Source: Bactrocera neohumeralis (taxonomy: Eukaryota; Arthropoda; Insecta; Diptera; Tephritidae). From it: a stretch of DNA of 64,000 bases. How positions within the stretch are numbered: position 1 is the stretch's first letter; each line of letters begins with the position of its first letter. The translations under genes were made by a program, and so were the position numbers. Location of the stretch: contig NW_026089624.1 in the NCBI RefSeq assembly GCF_024586455.1, positions 14,661,341 to 14,725,340 on the forward strand, read 5' to 3'. The notes below the pieces were generated by a model. It worked only from the letters and a program-made list of their open reading frames with translations. It made no database searches and was not told the origin of the DNA. Of this stretch, positions 1 to 9,949 are shown piece after piece.

Positions 1-1137
1 ATCAGTCACTAGGTCACCTCTGGGGATTCTATAAGAGTATGCTCCGGTAACCTTCTTTTAGTCGCCGCATCTTTTTGTAGAATTTTCAAGCGGTACCTAC
101 CCCTATTGGCCAGCCTTTCAAGCTCTTCTTACTCACGCGTTTCGACTCTCTATTTTTTTATCAGCAAATGCGTCTTGCTTCACTCTTTAACTCTCGGTAT
201 CTAATCCGCGCCTGTTATGGTCGATTGTAATGTTACGAGGTAAGCGTCTGTTTTCTCTCTACTCTCCACATCGTGCCAGCTGTTCTTTTGCCTTTTCCAA
301 AAACCAATGGTTCCACTGTTTCCTTATACAGCGTGGCTGATGATTGCTCTCAGAGAGCTGAAGTGGAAGTCGATTAGAAAATCTTTCGGCTGTCTGTTGT
401 GATTGCGGCTTCTCGATATCGAAACTTCCTTTTGTTTGTTGACATTTGTTTTATGCTGCACAGAGACGGATGCGTAACTTGGCTGTAACAACATAATGTT
501 CCGAGTCAATGCTAGGACGTCATAAAAAACACTGGAGACGTGTCTTCCGTCTATCACAACATGATCGATCTGGTTGATGGCTTTTCGAACCGGAGACAAC
601 CAGGTAGCGTGGGAGCAAATCAGCGATATGTTGAAGAATTTCGCTTTGATGCGGATTGCGGCTAGAGGTTCATCCACCGGGGTGAATGCCAGGACTCGGT
701 GACAGAGTCCCTCTCGTATCTCGAATTTGCGCTCCTTTTTATAGCACTAGTCAGTCCTTGTCTCGTTCATCGCACTTCTTGGACGGCGGTGATGTCAATT
801 GGATCTGGACCTTCTAGGTGCATGCCCTTAAATCGTTTTGAAGGGGTGTCATTAAAAGGGGGTCTCTCATCCGAAGCTGGTTGTAATGTTTTATTGACTG
901 CGTATTGTTACGTGGCGGGTCCTAAACCCAGCGCACAACCCTGCAAAGGGAATGTTTTGCCTTCTCGCTTTAGCTCGCCTTCAAACGGATGTTTTCTGGC
1001 TACCTAGATGATACGTGGTCAAAGATCGGAAGTCGTAAGCTGCTTGAGCCATATGTGAAAGAATCGTTTTTGTCCACTCCTAAGTGAATGGTGCTTTCCT
1101 CACTTGCTTGAACCTCTACACATGACTCCATCCTAAG
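1..1137 (-). mobile_element. RTE-type LINE fragment, copy A
   Basis: This is a minus-strand copy of the same RTE-type non-LTR element found at 22382-25525 and 33506-36556. The reverse complement of 905-1137 matches the untranslated 5' leader of the 22.4-kb copy up to its first bases, so the 5' end is present. About 540-720 matches parts of the endonuclease domain. About 285 bp of the endonuclease core, including the GDFNA catalytic segment, are missing near 607, so the copy is dead. Bases 1-300 match the linker between endonuclease and reverse transcriptase, and the element runs off the window edge. Confidence 0.85.
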
Positions 1138-1614
1138 ATCCCTAGAAAGAAATTGCCAGTTTATTGGCAACTTATACTTACTTTCCAATAGAAGTACATC
1201 ATTTGGTAACGGGAAGGATTTTAAAAGATCAGAATGCCGATCGGATTAAAGCAATCAAATAGATATAATCAGCCATATTGTAAGCTTTATGCGAACGCTA
1301 TTTCCCATGGAAATAATAGTAGATACACTTTTTTTATGTGAATTCATGAGATTTGTTCACAAAATTGATAGTGGCGAACATCAATCCACAAATATAAACA
1401 TGCTTTATTAACTATGTACTTGATTTTAAAAACTTGTTTATATGAACTAAGGCCCATAAATAAAATACAGTTGACGGTTTTGGTCAGCAGTAAACCTAAG
1501 ATCTTGATGTAGGAAATAAAACAAGGAAATTGCATGTATTTTCAATGAAGTTTCATGATTCTTCCCATAGCAAAGGGCCAACACCGAAATAGATTTCAGA
1601 ATGAAACAATAAAA
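1138..1614. other. AT-rich sequence, nothing recognised
   Basis: This stretch separates the RTE 5' end from the dispersed repeat at 1615. I see only short open frames without family resemblance and no terminal repeats. Confidence 0.5.
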
Positions 1615-2122
1615 AACGTTAACTTAGGCTGCCCCGAAGCTAATATACCCTTCAGAGGTGTATTTCTTTTAGTAACTATGTGTCCAGTTTGCATGGAAGC
1701 TATGTGCTATAGTAATCCGATCTGAACAATTTTGTCGGAGATTTTGTTATTACCTTAAGCAGTATTCCATGTCAAATTTCGTGAAGATACCACGTCAACA
1801 GCGAAAGTTTTCCATACAAGAACTTAATTCCGATCGTTCAGTTTGTATGACAGCTATATGTTACAGTGGTCCGATATCGGCGGTTCCGACAAATGAGCAG
1901 CTTCTTGAAGAGAAAATGACGTTTACAAAATTTCAAAACGATATCCTAAAAACTGAGGGACTAGTTCGTATATACACAGACAGACAGGCGGACAGACGGA
2001 CATGGCGAAATTGACTCAGCTCAACATACTGATTATTTATATATGTATATACTTTATAGGGTCTCCTTTTGGGTGTTACAAACTTCGTGACAAACTTTAT
2101 ATACCCTGTTCAGGGTATAAAA
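1615..2122 (+). repeat. Dispersed fly repeat ending in a TATACCCT palindrome
   Basis: The segment starts with a GCCCCGAAGCTAATATACCC-like end and contains runs of ACAGACAGACAGG type. It closes at 2099-2118 with TATACCCTGTTCAGGGTATA, an 8-bp stem around a 4-base loop. From memory, this kind of end is very common in fly intergenic DNA, but I cannot name the family. The open frame at 1769-2014 is probably not a gene. Confidence 0.55.
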
Positions 2123-2454
2123 ACCATTTTCAGATTGGTATCCAGTGTGGAGCAGCTAATACCGATTAGTCCAAAAAAGATATGTACGGTATGTAATTCG
2201 AAATAAAAACACGTTTAAGCTTAAACAGACGGTGGCTTTATAAGTTTAAAAAATTTTTCCAAATGCCACTAGTAGCGCAGTATCTTTAATTGTTAATTTT
2301 CTGGGACCATAATAAAACAGCCATCCCTAATATTTGCACCCTTGCTTTGGATCATTCCCTTGTTGGAAGATTCAACTGGAACCAAATTATCAACATGGCC
2401 ATATGGCAATATAATATTCTGGAAGGAAATTAACCTAGTACAGCATCCGGAATT
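2123..2454. other. Unassigned intergenic sequence
   Basis: The sequence is AT-rich and no gene is seen. It may be the degraded downstream part of the LINE relic at 2455-2740, because weakly protein-like text continues on the minus strand, but I cannot align it to a family. Confidence 0.35.
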
Positions 2455-2740
2455 CTAAATTCTTGGGGCAACTCGAGTTCGTCGTCTGAAATTTGTGGTG
2501 ATTTGACTTCAAGTATGCCAATCATTGAGAGGGAGTCGGTGAATGTGTTAATGGCTCCACTATAAATGGCGGTCAGTGCATTGCGTCTGAAGCCTGGTCA
2601 GCATACTGTCTAATGTCGTCGACGTAGTCAAGGAAAGACCTCTTGATGCTGTACGCTTTAAGCAGGCAACTGCAGGGCTACATGGCTATTATTGCTGAAG
2701 TCTCATATGCCGAAGGGACCGAGCGCCGCAGCAGGAACAC
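2455..2740 (-). pseudogene. Possible C-terminal relic of a jockey/CR1-type LINE ORF2
   Basis: Pieces of minus-strand text in two frames read like the segment after the RNase H region of jockey- or CR1-like polyproteins: a SFLDYVDDIRQYADQ-like stretch, then an acidic ISDDELELPQEFR-like stretch. In such elements an ELPRxTRVTLAQL motif sits at this place. Stops and a frameshift break it and no catalytic motif is left. The assignment rests on short resemblance only. Confidence 0.35.
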
Positions 2741-3399
2741 ATGCCAAAAACGAATTTGGAAACAAAAAGATTTTGATGCCGAACTTTTTGAGATGGTCTG
2801 GAGTTCAGCAAATATATAAGGCGAAGACGCCATGCATTTGGTTTTCACAACGGAGAAAGAACTGTTCATAGCTTGCGACACAACCATGCATAGGACAGTT
2901 CATCACTACAACCGGAAGCCAGCGTATTGGAGGATAGCTGGACTAAGAAATCTCTGCAATTCAGCTAGATGCACCAGAAAAGTATTTAAAAGTCAGAAGA
3001 AGCTTCTGAAGTCAACGAAAGAACCCTTCAGATATATTTAATATCACAACAAAAAATGGCATTGACATTTTCGTCGTCAAGGCATTGCGGATACTTTGCT
3101 AGATTATGAGCGAAGGACGCAAATGCATACATAACAAACCAAAGGCGATATCTAGCCGAAAATATATCGGAATAATTGGAGTGTTGATAAAAGGTCTATT
3201 ATAATTTGAGATATACTGAAATCTTTTCGAAGCATTGTACAGAGCAGTGCAATATTTAAACAGGAATGATGAAATATATACGCACAATTTCAAACTGATC
3301 CTTGATAAAAAATAATAAAATTACTAAATATTGGGAATAGTAGAATAGAACTGCAACCAAATACACAGTGTAGTGGATTAAAACTGGCTCAGTAATCTG
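2741..3399. other. Unassigned intergenic sequence
   Basis: No gene family is recognised. The longest open frames (2832-3041 and 3099-3293) are under 70 codons and have no motif. Confidence 0.4.
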
Positions 3400-4589
3400 T
3401 CTATATAAATAAAAATGAATTGTTGTTTGTTAGTCTGATTAAAACTCGAGAACGACTGGGCCGATTGAGCTGATTTTGGTTTTAAAATGTTTGTCGTAGT
3501 CCAGGGTAGGTCTAAACGGTGAGCAAATAAGGGAAAATTGCGAGTAAGATAGAGTAAGACGACAATTCCATTTTCCCATATAAAAGTTGACTCTAATAAT
3601 ATACTTATATAAAAATAAGCCGGTTTTTTCTTCCTGACGCTATAACTCCCGAACGCATGAACCGATTTCCACGGTTTTGCATTCGTTAGAAAGGTCTCGG
3701 GCTCCGTGAGGTTTATAGCAAAGAAAATTCAGGAAAAATTTCAACAGAAAAGCGGGAAAATAGAAAAACAAAACAAAAAATGTGTTGGTAAGCGCATAAC
3801 TCAACAACGCCTGTACCAATTTGGCCAATTCTTTTTTCTAAATATTCGTGGAGGTTCAAGTATGGTTTTAACGGCAAGAAAATTTCGAATAATTACCGGA
3901 AAACCCCTAAAAACAGCCCTTTTCTTTTTCCCATACAAACGAATGAATGTTTGTTTGTTAGTAACACTAAGAGAACGGCTGCAGTAATCTTGATGAAATT
4001 TGCAGAGGTTGTTCGTTGTGGATCGGGGAAGATTTGGAAATAAAAATGCTTTATGCTATTCATGGGGAAAAGTCTGAAAATGAAGATTCCAGAAAGTAAC
4101 ATTTTTCCATACAAATTTTTTTAAATTTTTGTTTGTTTTGTTTTTCAATATTTTGATTTGTCAAATATTTGAATCATTCAATTTCGGTCGCATTCTTCTT
4201 TATTCCGGCTATTCAAAAGAAAAATTATTGAAAATTATTCAGTGAAAATTTTATGTTTCACATAAAGTGATCAATTACAGATTGAAATTTCTTACGAAGC
4301 CACGAAGAGGTTGCGCTAGTATCAGTCGGCGCTCTTTTTGTCATTAACGTATGGCAGCCCAAGACACATGAACGACTACTCCCAGGATGACATACATGTG
4401 GAGTTATGGAACGCGGTCAATCAGCAAGCGATCGTCACGATGTCACAGCACGACTTTTCAAACAACAGCAGCGATGTTTGATGGACTTTATCTTGAAGCA
4501 ACATATATATATATATATATAGGTACATATATATTGTGCTGTTATTCTGTTGAGTAGCAAAAAAAGTTAGCCGCACGCACACATTCTTC

Positions 4590-4960
4590 TTTGTATGTGG
4601 ATGGTGGTTACACCAGATCAAACTGATGAACTCATTTCTGCGGAAATTCCTGATGCAGAGAAAGATACAGTATTATACCAAGTGGTGAAAACCAATATGG
4701 TTCATGGACCTTGCGGACACCACAATCCCACTTCGGGTTGTATGTCTGACAATATATGCACGAAACACTATCCAAGTGCTTTTCTTTCGGAAACTCAAAC
4801 TAGAAATGATTGATATCCACTGTATAGACGTCGCTCACCAGACGACAATGGCAGAACATTCAGCATTCAATTTAGAAGAATGAATATTGAAGTTGACAAC
4901 ACCTGGATCGAATCATATTCGCCATGATTGTGTAATTCACATTCAAAACTCATATCAATG
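4590..4960 (+). pseudogene. Helitron Rep-region fragment
   Basis: The frame from 4595 reads TPDQTDELISAEIPD, then a VKTNMVHGPCG segment and a CTKHYP segment. This is the conserved block of Helitron Rep-helicase proteins between the replication initiator domain and the helicase. A stop follows at 4811, and decayed continuation (EVDNTWI-like) lies around 4885-4925. Related copies lie at 17034-17454 and 31628-31819 on the minus strand. No HUH catalytic motif remains. Confidence 0.7.
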
Positions 4961-5116
4961 ACATTTAACATCGTCTTCGCTAAAAATTGGAAATAGGTCA
5001 ATTCCGGTGGTTCGATATCAATTCCATCTGTCGTTTATCAATTCACGAAAGATGAACTCATCACGAATGTTCGGACATTGGCCAAATTATTGTAACTACG
5101 ATACAAGGATAGTCGC

Positions 5117-5209
5117 ATAGTGTGTGGCATAAATTTGGAAATGCTATGTTTTTCACACGGTTGGATATACGTGGCGTGCTCACAAGTTGGAAAACCATCC
5201 TTTCTGTAC
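5117..5209 (+). pseudogene. Helitron Pif1-type helicase C-terminal fragment
   Basis: The frame reads CGINLEMLCFSHGWIYVACSQVGKPS, cut short by the RTE at 5210. This is the final motif block (helicase motif VI region) of the Pif1-like helicase in Helitrons. Compare FSHGQLFVACSRVG at 19.3 kb and ISHGQLYVACSRVG at 29.2 kb. The Helitron sequence resumes at 6008 after the insertion. Confidence 0.75.
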
Positions 5210-6007
5210 TTCTTCTTCTTAATTGGCGTAGACACCGCTTACGCGATTATAGCCGAGTTAACAACAGCGCGCCAGTCGTTTCTTCTTTTCGCTACGTGGC
5301 GCCAATTGATAGTCCAAGCGAAGCCAGGTCCTTCCAACGGAGTGGAGATCTTCCTCTTCCTCTGCTTCCCCCGGCGGGTATTGCGTCGAATACTTTCAGA
5401 GCTGGAGTGTTTTCATCCATCCGGACAACATGACCTAGCCAGCGTAGCCGCTGTCTTTTAATTCGCTGAACTATGTCAATGTCGTCGTATATCTCGTACA
5501 GCTCATCGTTCCATCGAATGCGATATTCGCCGTGGCCAATGCGCAAAGGACCATAAATCTTTCGCAGAACTTTTCTCTCGAAAACTCGTAACGTCGATTC
5601 ATCGGTTGCTGTCATCGCCCAAGCCTCTGCACCATATAGCAGGACGGGAATTATAGAGTTTAGCTTTTGTTCGTCGAGAGAGGACTTTACTTTCCAATTG
5701 CCTACTCAGTCCGAAGTAGCACCTGTTGGCAAGAGCAATCCTGCGTTGGATTTCCAGGCTGACATTGTTTGTAGTGTTAATGCTGGTTCCTAAATAGACG
5801 AAATTATCTACAACTTCAAAGTTATGACTGTCAACAGTGACGTGAGAGCCAAGTCGCGAGTGCGACGACTGTTTGTTTGATGACAGGAGATATTTCGTTT
5901 TGCTCTCGTTCACTGCCAGACCCATTTTCTGTGCTTCCTTGTCCAGCCTGGAGATAGCAGAACTAACGGCGCGGGAGTTGAGGCCGATGATATCAATATC
6001 CATCCGG
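5210..6007 (-). mobile_element. RTE-type LINE, copy B, 5'-truncated
   Basis: The 3' end, with its (AAG)n-type tail read as TTCTTCTTCTT on the plus strand, starts at 5210. The body covers the reverse transcriptase after the YADD region and the C-terminal domain with RIKRQRLRWLGHVVRMDEN. A short deletion near 5650 shifts the frame between the two halves (5292-5615 and 5599-6039). Truncation of the 5' side, the AAG tail and a 15-bp target duplication (5195-5209 and 6008-6022, one mismatch) show insertion by target-primed reverse transcription. Confidence 0.9.
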
Positions 6008-6094
6008 CCATCTTTTCTGTACATCGGAACAAAAACCAAAAAATGTTGTCAAACACATAATTTCACGCAGGACAACGGCTGCGGGGTCAAAGAG

Positions 6095-6360
6095 CACTTC
6101 AATGAAACGGATAATTTGCGGACACGTATAACGCTTCGATTCAGTATTTACTTTGGATTCACTTTCATTTACTTAGGGAAGTTCAACTAAATAATACTTA
6201 ATTTTTGTAATCGAAATGAATTCATTACTGTTGTGAAATGAAATATAATTTTTCCATTTCAAATGTAAAACAAAAAAAAAATTATCTTTTAATCACCAAA
6301 CGAAATGTTACATAAAACGAAGCAATTTGGTGGCGAAACGGAGATCGCCGGGTTTTCTAG
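6095..6360 (+). mobile_element. Candidate second Helitron 3' end
   Basis: The segment ends GGGTTTTCTAG at 6350-6360 and is followed by T, as expected for a Helitron 3' CTAG|T junction. GGCGA...TCGCC at about 6332-6350 forms a 5-bp hairpin a few bases before the end, also typical. A similar subterminal GAAACGGAG motif lies at 31637. No coding sequence is seen and no matching 5' end is located. Confidence 0.45.
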
Positions 6361-6374
6361 TCATATATAATATG

Positions 6375-6785
6375 TATACCATGTTCATCCCAAAAGACTG
6401 ATGCCATAACCTTGCCAGCCGCCTTTTTCGCCTTTCCACGCTTGAGGATTGGTTGATAATGATGGAGCAATGTTTTTATTGTCACACACCGATGCAAAAA
6501 TTTGGTTTTGTTACAGCAAAATAGCTTCAAACAGAATCAGCAATTCACTGTTTTTGTTGGATCATAAACTTGAGCGGCACACATTTTGCACAGAGCTTTC
6601 GTGTCTTTAGGGCGTCCACTGCCTTTATTGTTCTCGGTGCTCGTTTCGCCTTTTCCCAACTTAGCAAATCTCTTCACAAAGGTTGATTTCTCTGGTGAAG
6701 TATTTTTCCTCCAAAAAGCAATTTATGAACACACAAAATGCTTTTTGATCCATTTTTGTAAACTAACACAAGTTGATTCACCCAA
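6375..6785 (-). pseudogene. Mariner transposase relic
   Basis: The minus strand begins near 6756 with a methionine-initiated stretch like the N-terminus of mariner transposases. It continues with KSTFVKRFAKLGKGETSTEN and a GSGRPK segment (linker of the helix-turn-helix region). After a deletion it ends at 6375-6450 with KKAAGKVMASVFWDEHGI, the strand that carries the second catalytic aspartate (WD) in mariner DD34D enzymes. Frameshifts and a large internal deletion break it. The same 5' sequence recurs at 60.5 kb. Confidence 0.7.
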
Positions 6786-6899
6786 AATACTATATCTCAT
6801 TTATTAATAGTTCCTCAGTTACCAAATTTGTATATGTATGTATCTTTTAAAGGTAGGAGCTGACTAGAAATCATGTAGATGGTATTAGTAGTACATATT

Positions 6900-7640
6900 C
6901 AGCCACAGTAAAGCGTGGATTGGTCTTCTAGTAGATTATAATTTTGGAATTCGTTGCAATTTTTATTTCAGAAAATTCAAGAGCTTCATCTGGATTTACA
7001 TATGGGATATCGTCATTGTCTATTACTTTCCTTTATTTCTTCATTTGACAAGATAAACGAATTTATTATGTTGGCTTTTGCCCATTGTATTGCGTATGCA
7101 ATATTTGAAATTTCTTCTTTAATTATTTCTAACTTGTATTTTAGCTGTGATTCTAATGATTCTATCTCTAAATTTATTTCATTTTGTATGGTTTTAATTA
7201 TATCATTTGTAATATTTGTTATTTCACTAATTTTGTCTATTGTAAGTTTGTTAGTTAGTACCTGGTTATTATTATTTAGTAAGACATTATTTATTTTGTT
7301 TGAAATTACTTCATAGTCTTCATGGTCTCATGATCCTTTAATTTTTTCTGTACTTTTAGATTATTCAGTTGGGCTCTTATTTGCGTTATTAGGTGGAATA
7401 TGAAGGGGTAGTTAGGGTTTCTGCTGATAATTTCGGTTTCGGTTTCGCTTTTATATGGTCAAGTGTCTCCGTATATTTTCCTTTATCAATTTCGTGTATT
7501 ATCCTAAATGTTCCTGTTTGTATAGTCGTTCCCTTTTCTACTGTTACGAGTTGAGTATCTATACTTCCGCCAGGCATAGCGGTAGTAATATTCGGGAAAA
7601 TTACGTCAGTACATATTTAGTTACGTATCCTACCTTTGTG
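6900..7640 (-). pseudogene. env: Errantivirus env fragments
   Basis: An N-terminal part at 7389-7577 and a longer frame opposite 6954-7316 are seen. The latter is rich in I, N, E and K and looks like the coiled-coil ectodomain of insect errantivirus fusion glycoproteins, ending with an IQWAK-containing segment. Stops and frameshifts separate the parts. The plus-strand frame at 6954-7316 is the shadow of this coding strand. Confidence 0.55.
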
Positions 7641-7703
7641 AATTATTTGTCCTTTTTCAATTAACAAGGTACGATATCTACCTTCCTTAACTATTTCCTT
7701 TAC

Positions 7704-8030
7704 TTAACTTAGTTCATAATCTCCAGCTTTCTTATCAAATATTATTTGTTCTGGTAGATATGCTTTTATTTTCCTCTTATTTTTATTATGGGATTCGATA
7801 TCTTTTCTTTGTTTCTGAGCTAATTTTTCGAAGTTGCTTTGTCTAGTTCTTTCTATGTCCTCGTGAGTAAATGTAAAATTTCTATGGAAAAATAGGTCTA
7901 CCGGTCTTTTAAGTGTAGTGGAATGAACTGAATGATTATATCTTTCTAAAAGTTCTTCAAAACTTCTGTGTCCACCGTTTTCTTTTACGCAGGTCATAAA
8001 AAAAACTGACACATACGAACGCCAAACCCT
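7704..8030 (-). pseudogene. pol: Errantivirus pol, integrase C-terminal tail
   Basis: The frame includes YNHSVHSTTLKRPVDLFF, the segment after the DDE core in gypsy-group integrases, followed by a basic, glutamine- and lysine-rich tail. The catalytic core is not present. Upstream coding text changes abruptly to gag-like sequence, which marks the pol deletion. Confidence 0.6.
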
Positions 8031-8159
8031 TTGAGGGGTTTACTATACTGACCTCGTACCATCACCCTGACTTGGAATTTCTCACCCCCCAGATTAGCTG
8101 TTGTACTGTGTAATTGGTGGAGTGGTGGGGATACCGATTTGGTTGACGACCGCATGCAT

Positions 8160-8589
8160 GTTGGTCGAAACTTCGTCGGGGAGTGGGAATATGTTAGTTC
8201 GGGGTAAAAAGCTCTATTGTTATTAAAATTATTAAAAGTATTATTTCGGGGAGGTCGTGGTGGTGGTTAAATATTGGCTTTGTGCTTGTGCTTGTAGTGC
8301 TTGGGGCAAGGTTGTCGGTTTCTCATGCTGAGAAGAGAAGTCGTCCTCTAATAAATGTGTGTAAGGCTTTGTCCCTATATGAATTGTTCATAGTCCGTAT
8401 GGACTCGTTGCTTAACTCAAGACATGATATTTTGTCTAATATAAGCGAAAGGTGTTGGTAAACCTTTTGGTAGAAGGTTGGAATGTCATCGTGGCGTTGG
8501 ACCAGAGTAGTCATCTGGTATTCGAGGGTACCTACGTCTGTCGCAAAAGAAACATAACTTTTAAATATAACTGTTTCTGGTGGCGCCAC
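8160..8589 (-). pseudogene. gag: Gypsy-group gag fragment
   Basis: The 88-codon frame at 8323-8589 contains YRDKALHTFIRG, which resembles the conserved capsid C-terminal motif of gypsy-group Gag. After a frameshift a PQALQAQAQ stretch and a threonine run follow. No zinc knuckle is seen. Confidence 0.5.
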
Positions 8590-8624
8590 CTATTGGTGGG
8601 TATATGAAATAAAAATTTTGATCT

Positions 8625-9093
8625 CTTGTTGACGTTTCGTAAAAATTTAAGACAATTGGATAACTACAATCGATGTTATCGATCAAAAAGTAACAACAGC
8701 TTATGGCCATCGGTCGTAAAATTCAAAGAGCAAATATTAAATTTTGTTTAAACTTGGGAAAACGTTTACTGAAACATTTCAAATGATGAAAAAAGTTTAT
8801 GGTGATCAGTGCCTATCCCGTAGTTATATGCATGAGTGACTTAAGCGATTCGAAAAGGTCGTGAGGACCACTGTGGCGATCAGAAGTCGGTCGTCTTCAG
8901 AAGTCAAAAATAAAGACAATGCTGATTTGTTTTTACGATTCCGAGAGTTCGTCCCAGACCTGGCCAAATGATTAATGCTGTGTTTTACCATGGTGTTATG
9001 AAGCGTCTTTTGTCACGCATTCGCCGTGCTCGACCACAATACCGTGAGGCAGGGTCCTGGCGCCTGTTGCACGATAATGCGCCGTGTCATCGG
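8625..9093 (+). pseudogene. Mariner transposase relic, internally deleted
   Basis: The N-terminal part (QRANIKFCLNLGKT, then YGDQCLSRSYMHEW-like, from about 8715) is the paired-like helix-turn-helix domain of mariner transposases. After a deletion the C-terminal part at 8968-9093 reads FYHGVMKRLLSRIRRARP and LLHDNAPCHRS. This holds the HDNAxxH motif with the second catalytic Asp. It is cut at about 9093, where RTE sequence begins. Confidence 0.75.
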
Positions 9094-9255
9094 TCGACGA
9101 TGTCCGGTCCCTTAATTGGGAAGGTGCCGCTGCCCAGCTGGTTGATGTCCTCGTGAAAATAAAGGCTGACATAACCGCCGTCCAAGAAATGCGATGGACG
9201 GGACAAGGACAGAGACGAGTGGGTCCTTGTGGCATTTACTACAGTGGCCATATAA

Positions 9256-9891
9256 GGGGTTACATCGGTTTCACAGTTGATCCGACTAATAGTTTCGGAA
9301 ATACAGCCTTTAGAACTTGTGCGTTCGAGGTTAGATAGGCTAAGTGCGCCGTTTTTAAACGCGTTTTTCTCAAAACTATGTTTTCAAAGTCAGTTGTCAA
9401 GATTTCTCGCGAACTACTCAATCGATCTTGATAAAATTTTACACGGGTCTTCGAGATATCATTTACAAGGTCTTGAACGAAGGATTTTTTTTTTAATTAC
9501 AACTATTTAAAAAAAAATGTCGAGAAATTTTCATCGAAATTTGCATATTTTTATAAAAACGTCTGCCAAAAATTCAATTTTCATTTTTTTTCCATCGTCC
9601 AATACCTAGTTTATTGTCTTTACTAAAACACGTATTTTTTATTTTTATTTCAGATTATCCTGAAAGAAGTTCTGCTGACAAGGCGGATGCACCTTTTTTC
9701 CGAGGGACAGCCGGAAATAGTGTAGTAATGACTGCCATTTTTATATATTTTTTTTTGAAAATTTTACAAAATGTTTATTAAATATGAGTCTTTTAAATAA
9801 ACAAAAATTTCATTAAAATATTTCATTTTTTATATGTAAAAAAAATTATTGGAAAAAGGCCGTTTTTTGTCCGAGAAAACCCATGTAACTC
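9256..9891. mobile_element. 636-bp non-autonomous DNA element with TATAA target duplication
   Basis: The element begins GGGGTTACATCGGTTT and ends AAAACCCATGTAACTC, so its ends form imperfect inverted repeats of about 15 bp. TATAA occurs on both sides (9251-9255 and 9892-9896). Removing the element and one TATAA restores exactly the RTE text seen in the copies at 22.9 and 33.8 kb. The interior is AT-rich with no coding frame of note. The superfamily is not assigned. Confidence 0.8.
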
Positions 9892-9949
9892 TATAAAGGA
9901 GCGCAAGGTTGGTGTGGGATTCGTGGTGGGAGAGAGACTCCGTTGCCGA

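Larger units (their letters stand above)
3400..6094 (+). mobile_element. Helitron D, deletion derivative split by an RTE
   Basis: A Helitron-type 5' terminus (TC followed by TATATAAATAAAAATG) lies at 3400. The 3' subterminal segment at 6056-6092 is the reverse complement of the 3' end of the Helitron at 15710-18472. The inner segments 3850-4250 and 4300-4480 also match that element in reverse. The final CTAG has decayed to a CAAAG-like sequence and the base before TC is G, so both ends are eroded. Fragments of the Rep region and of the helicase C-terminus remain and the helicase core is absent. An RTE sits at 5210-6007. Confidence 0.75.
6890..8610 (-). mobile_element. Errantivirus (gypsy-group) remnant 3
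   Basis: On the minus strand the order is gag fragment (8160-8589), a junction where most of pol is missing, the integrase C-terminal tail (7704-8030), and then env pieces (6900-7640). This order fits a gypsy-group retroelement with a large internal deletion. No LTR is recognisable at either end. Composition is AT-rich like the other two errantivirus copies in the window. Confidence 0.65.

Noticed and set aside
1769..2014. 81-codon frame as a gene
   Set aside because: It lies within a dispersed fly repeat and its downstream part is ACAGACAGACAGG-type simple sequence.
5120..5461. 113-codon plus-strand frame
   Set aside because: It starts in Helitron helicase sequence and runs into the antisense strand of an RTE. 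It is a chance fusion across an insertion site.
6954..7316. 120-codon hydrophobic plus-strand frame that looks like a membrane protein
   Set aside because: The opposite strand reads as errantivirus env rich in I, N, E and K codons. The hydrophobic plus frame results from AT-rich sequence on the reverse strand.
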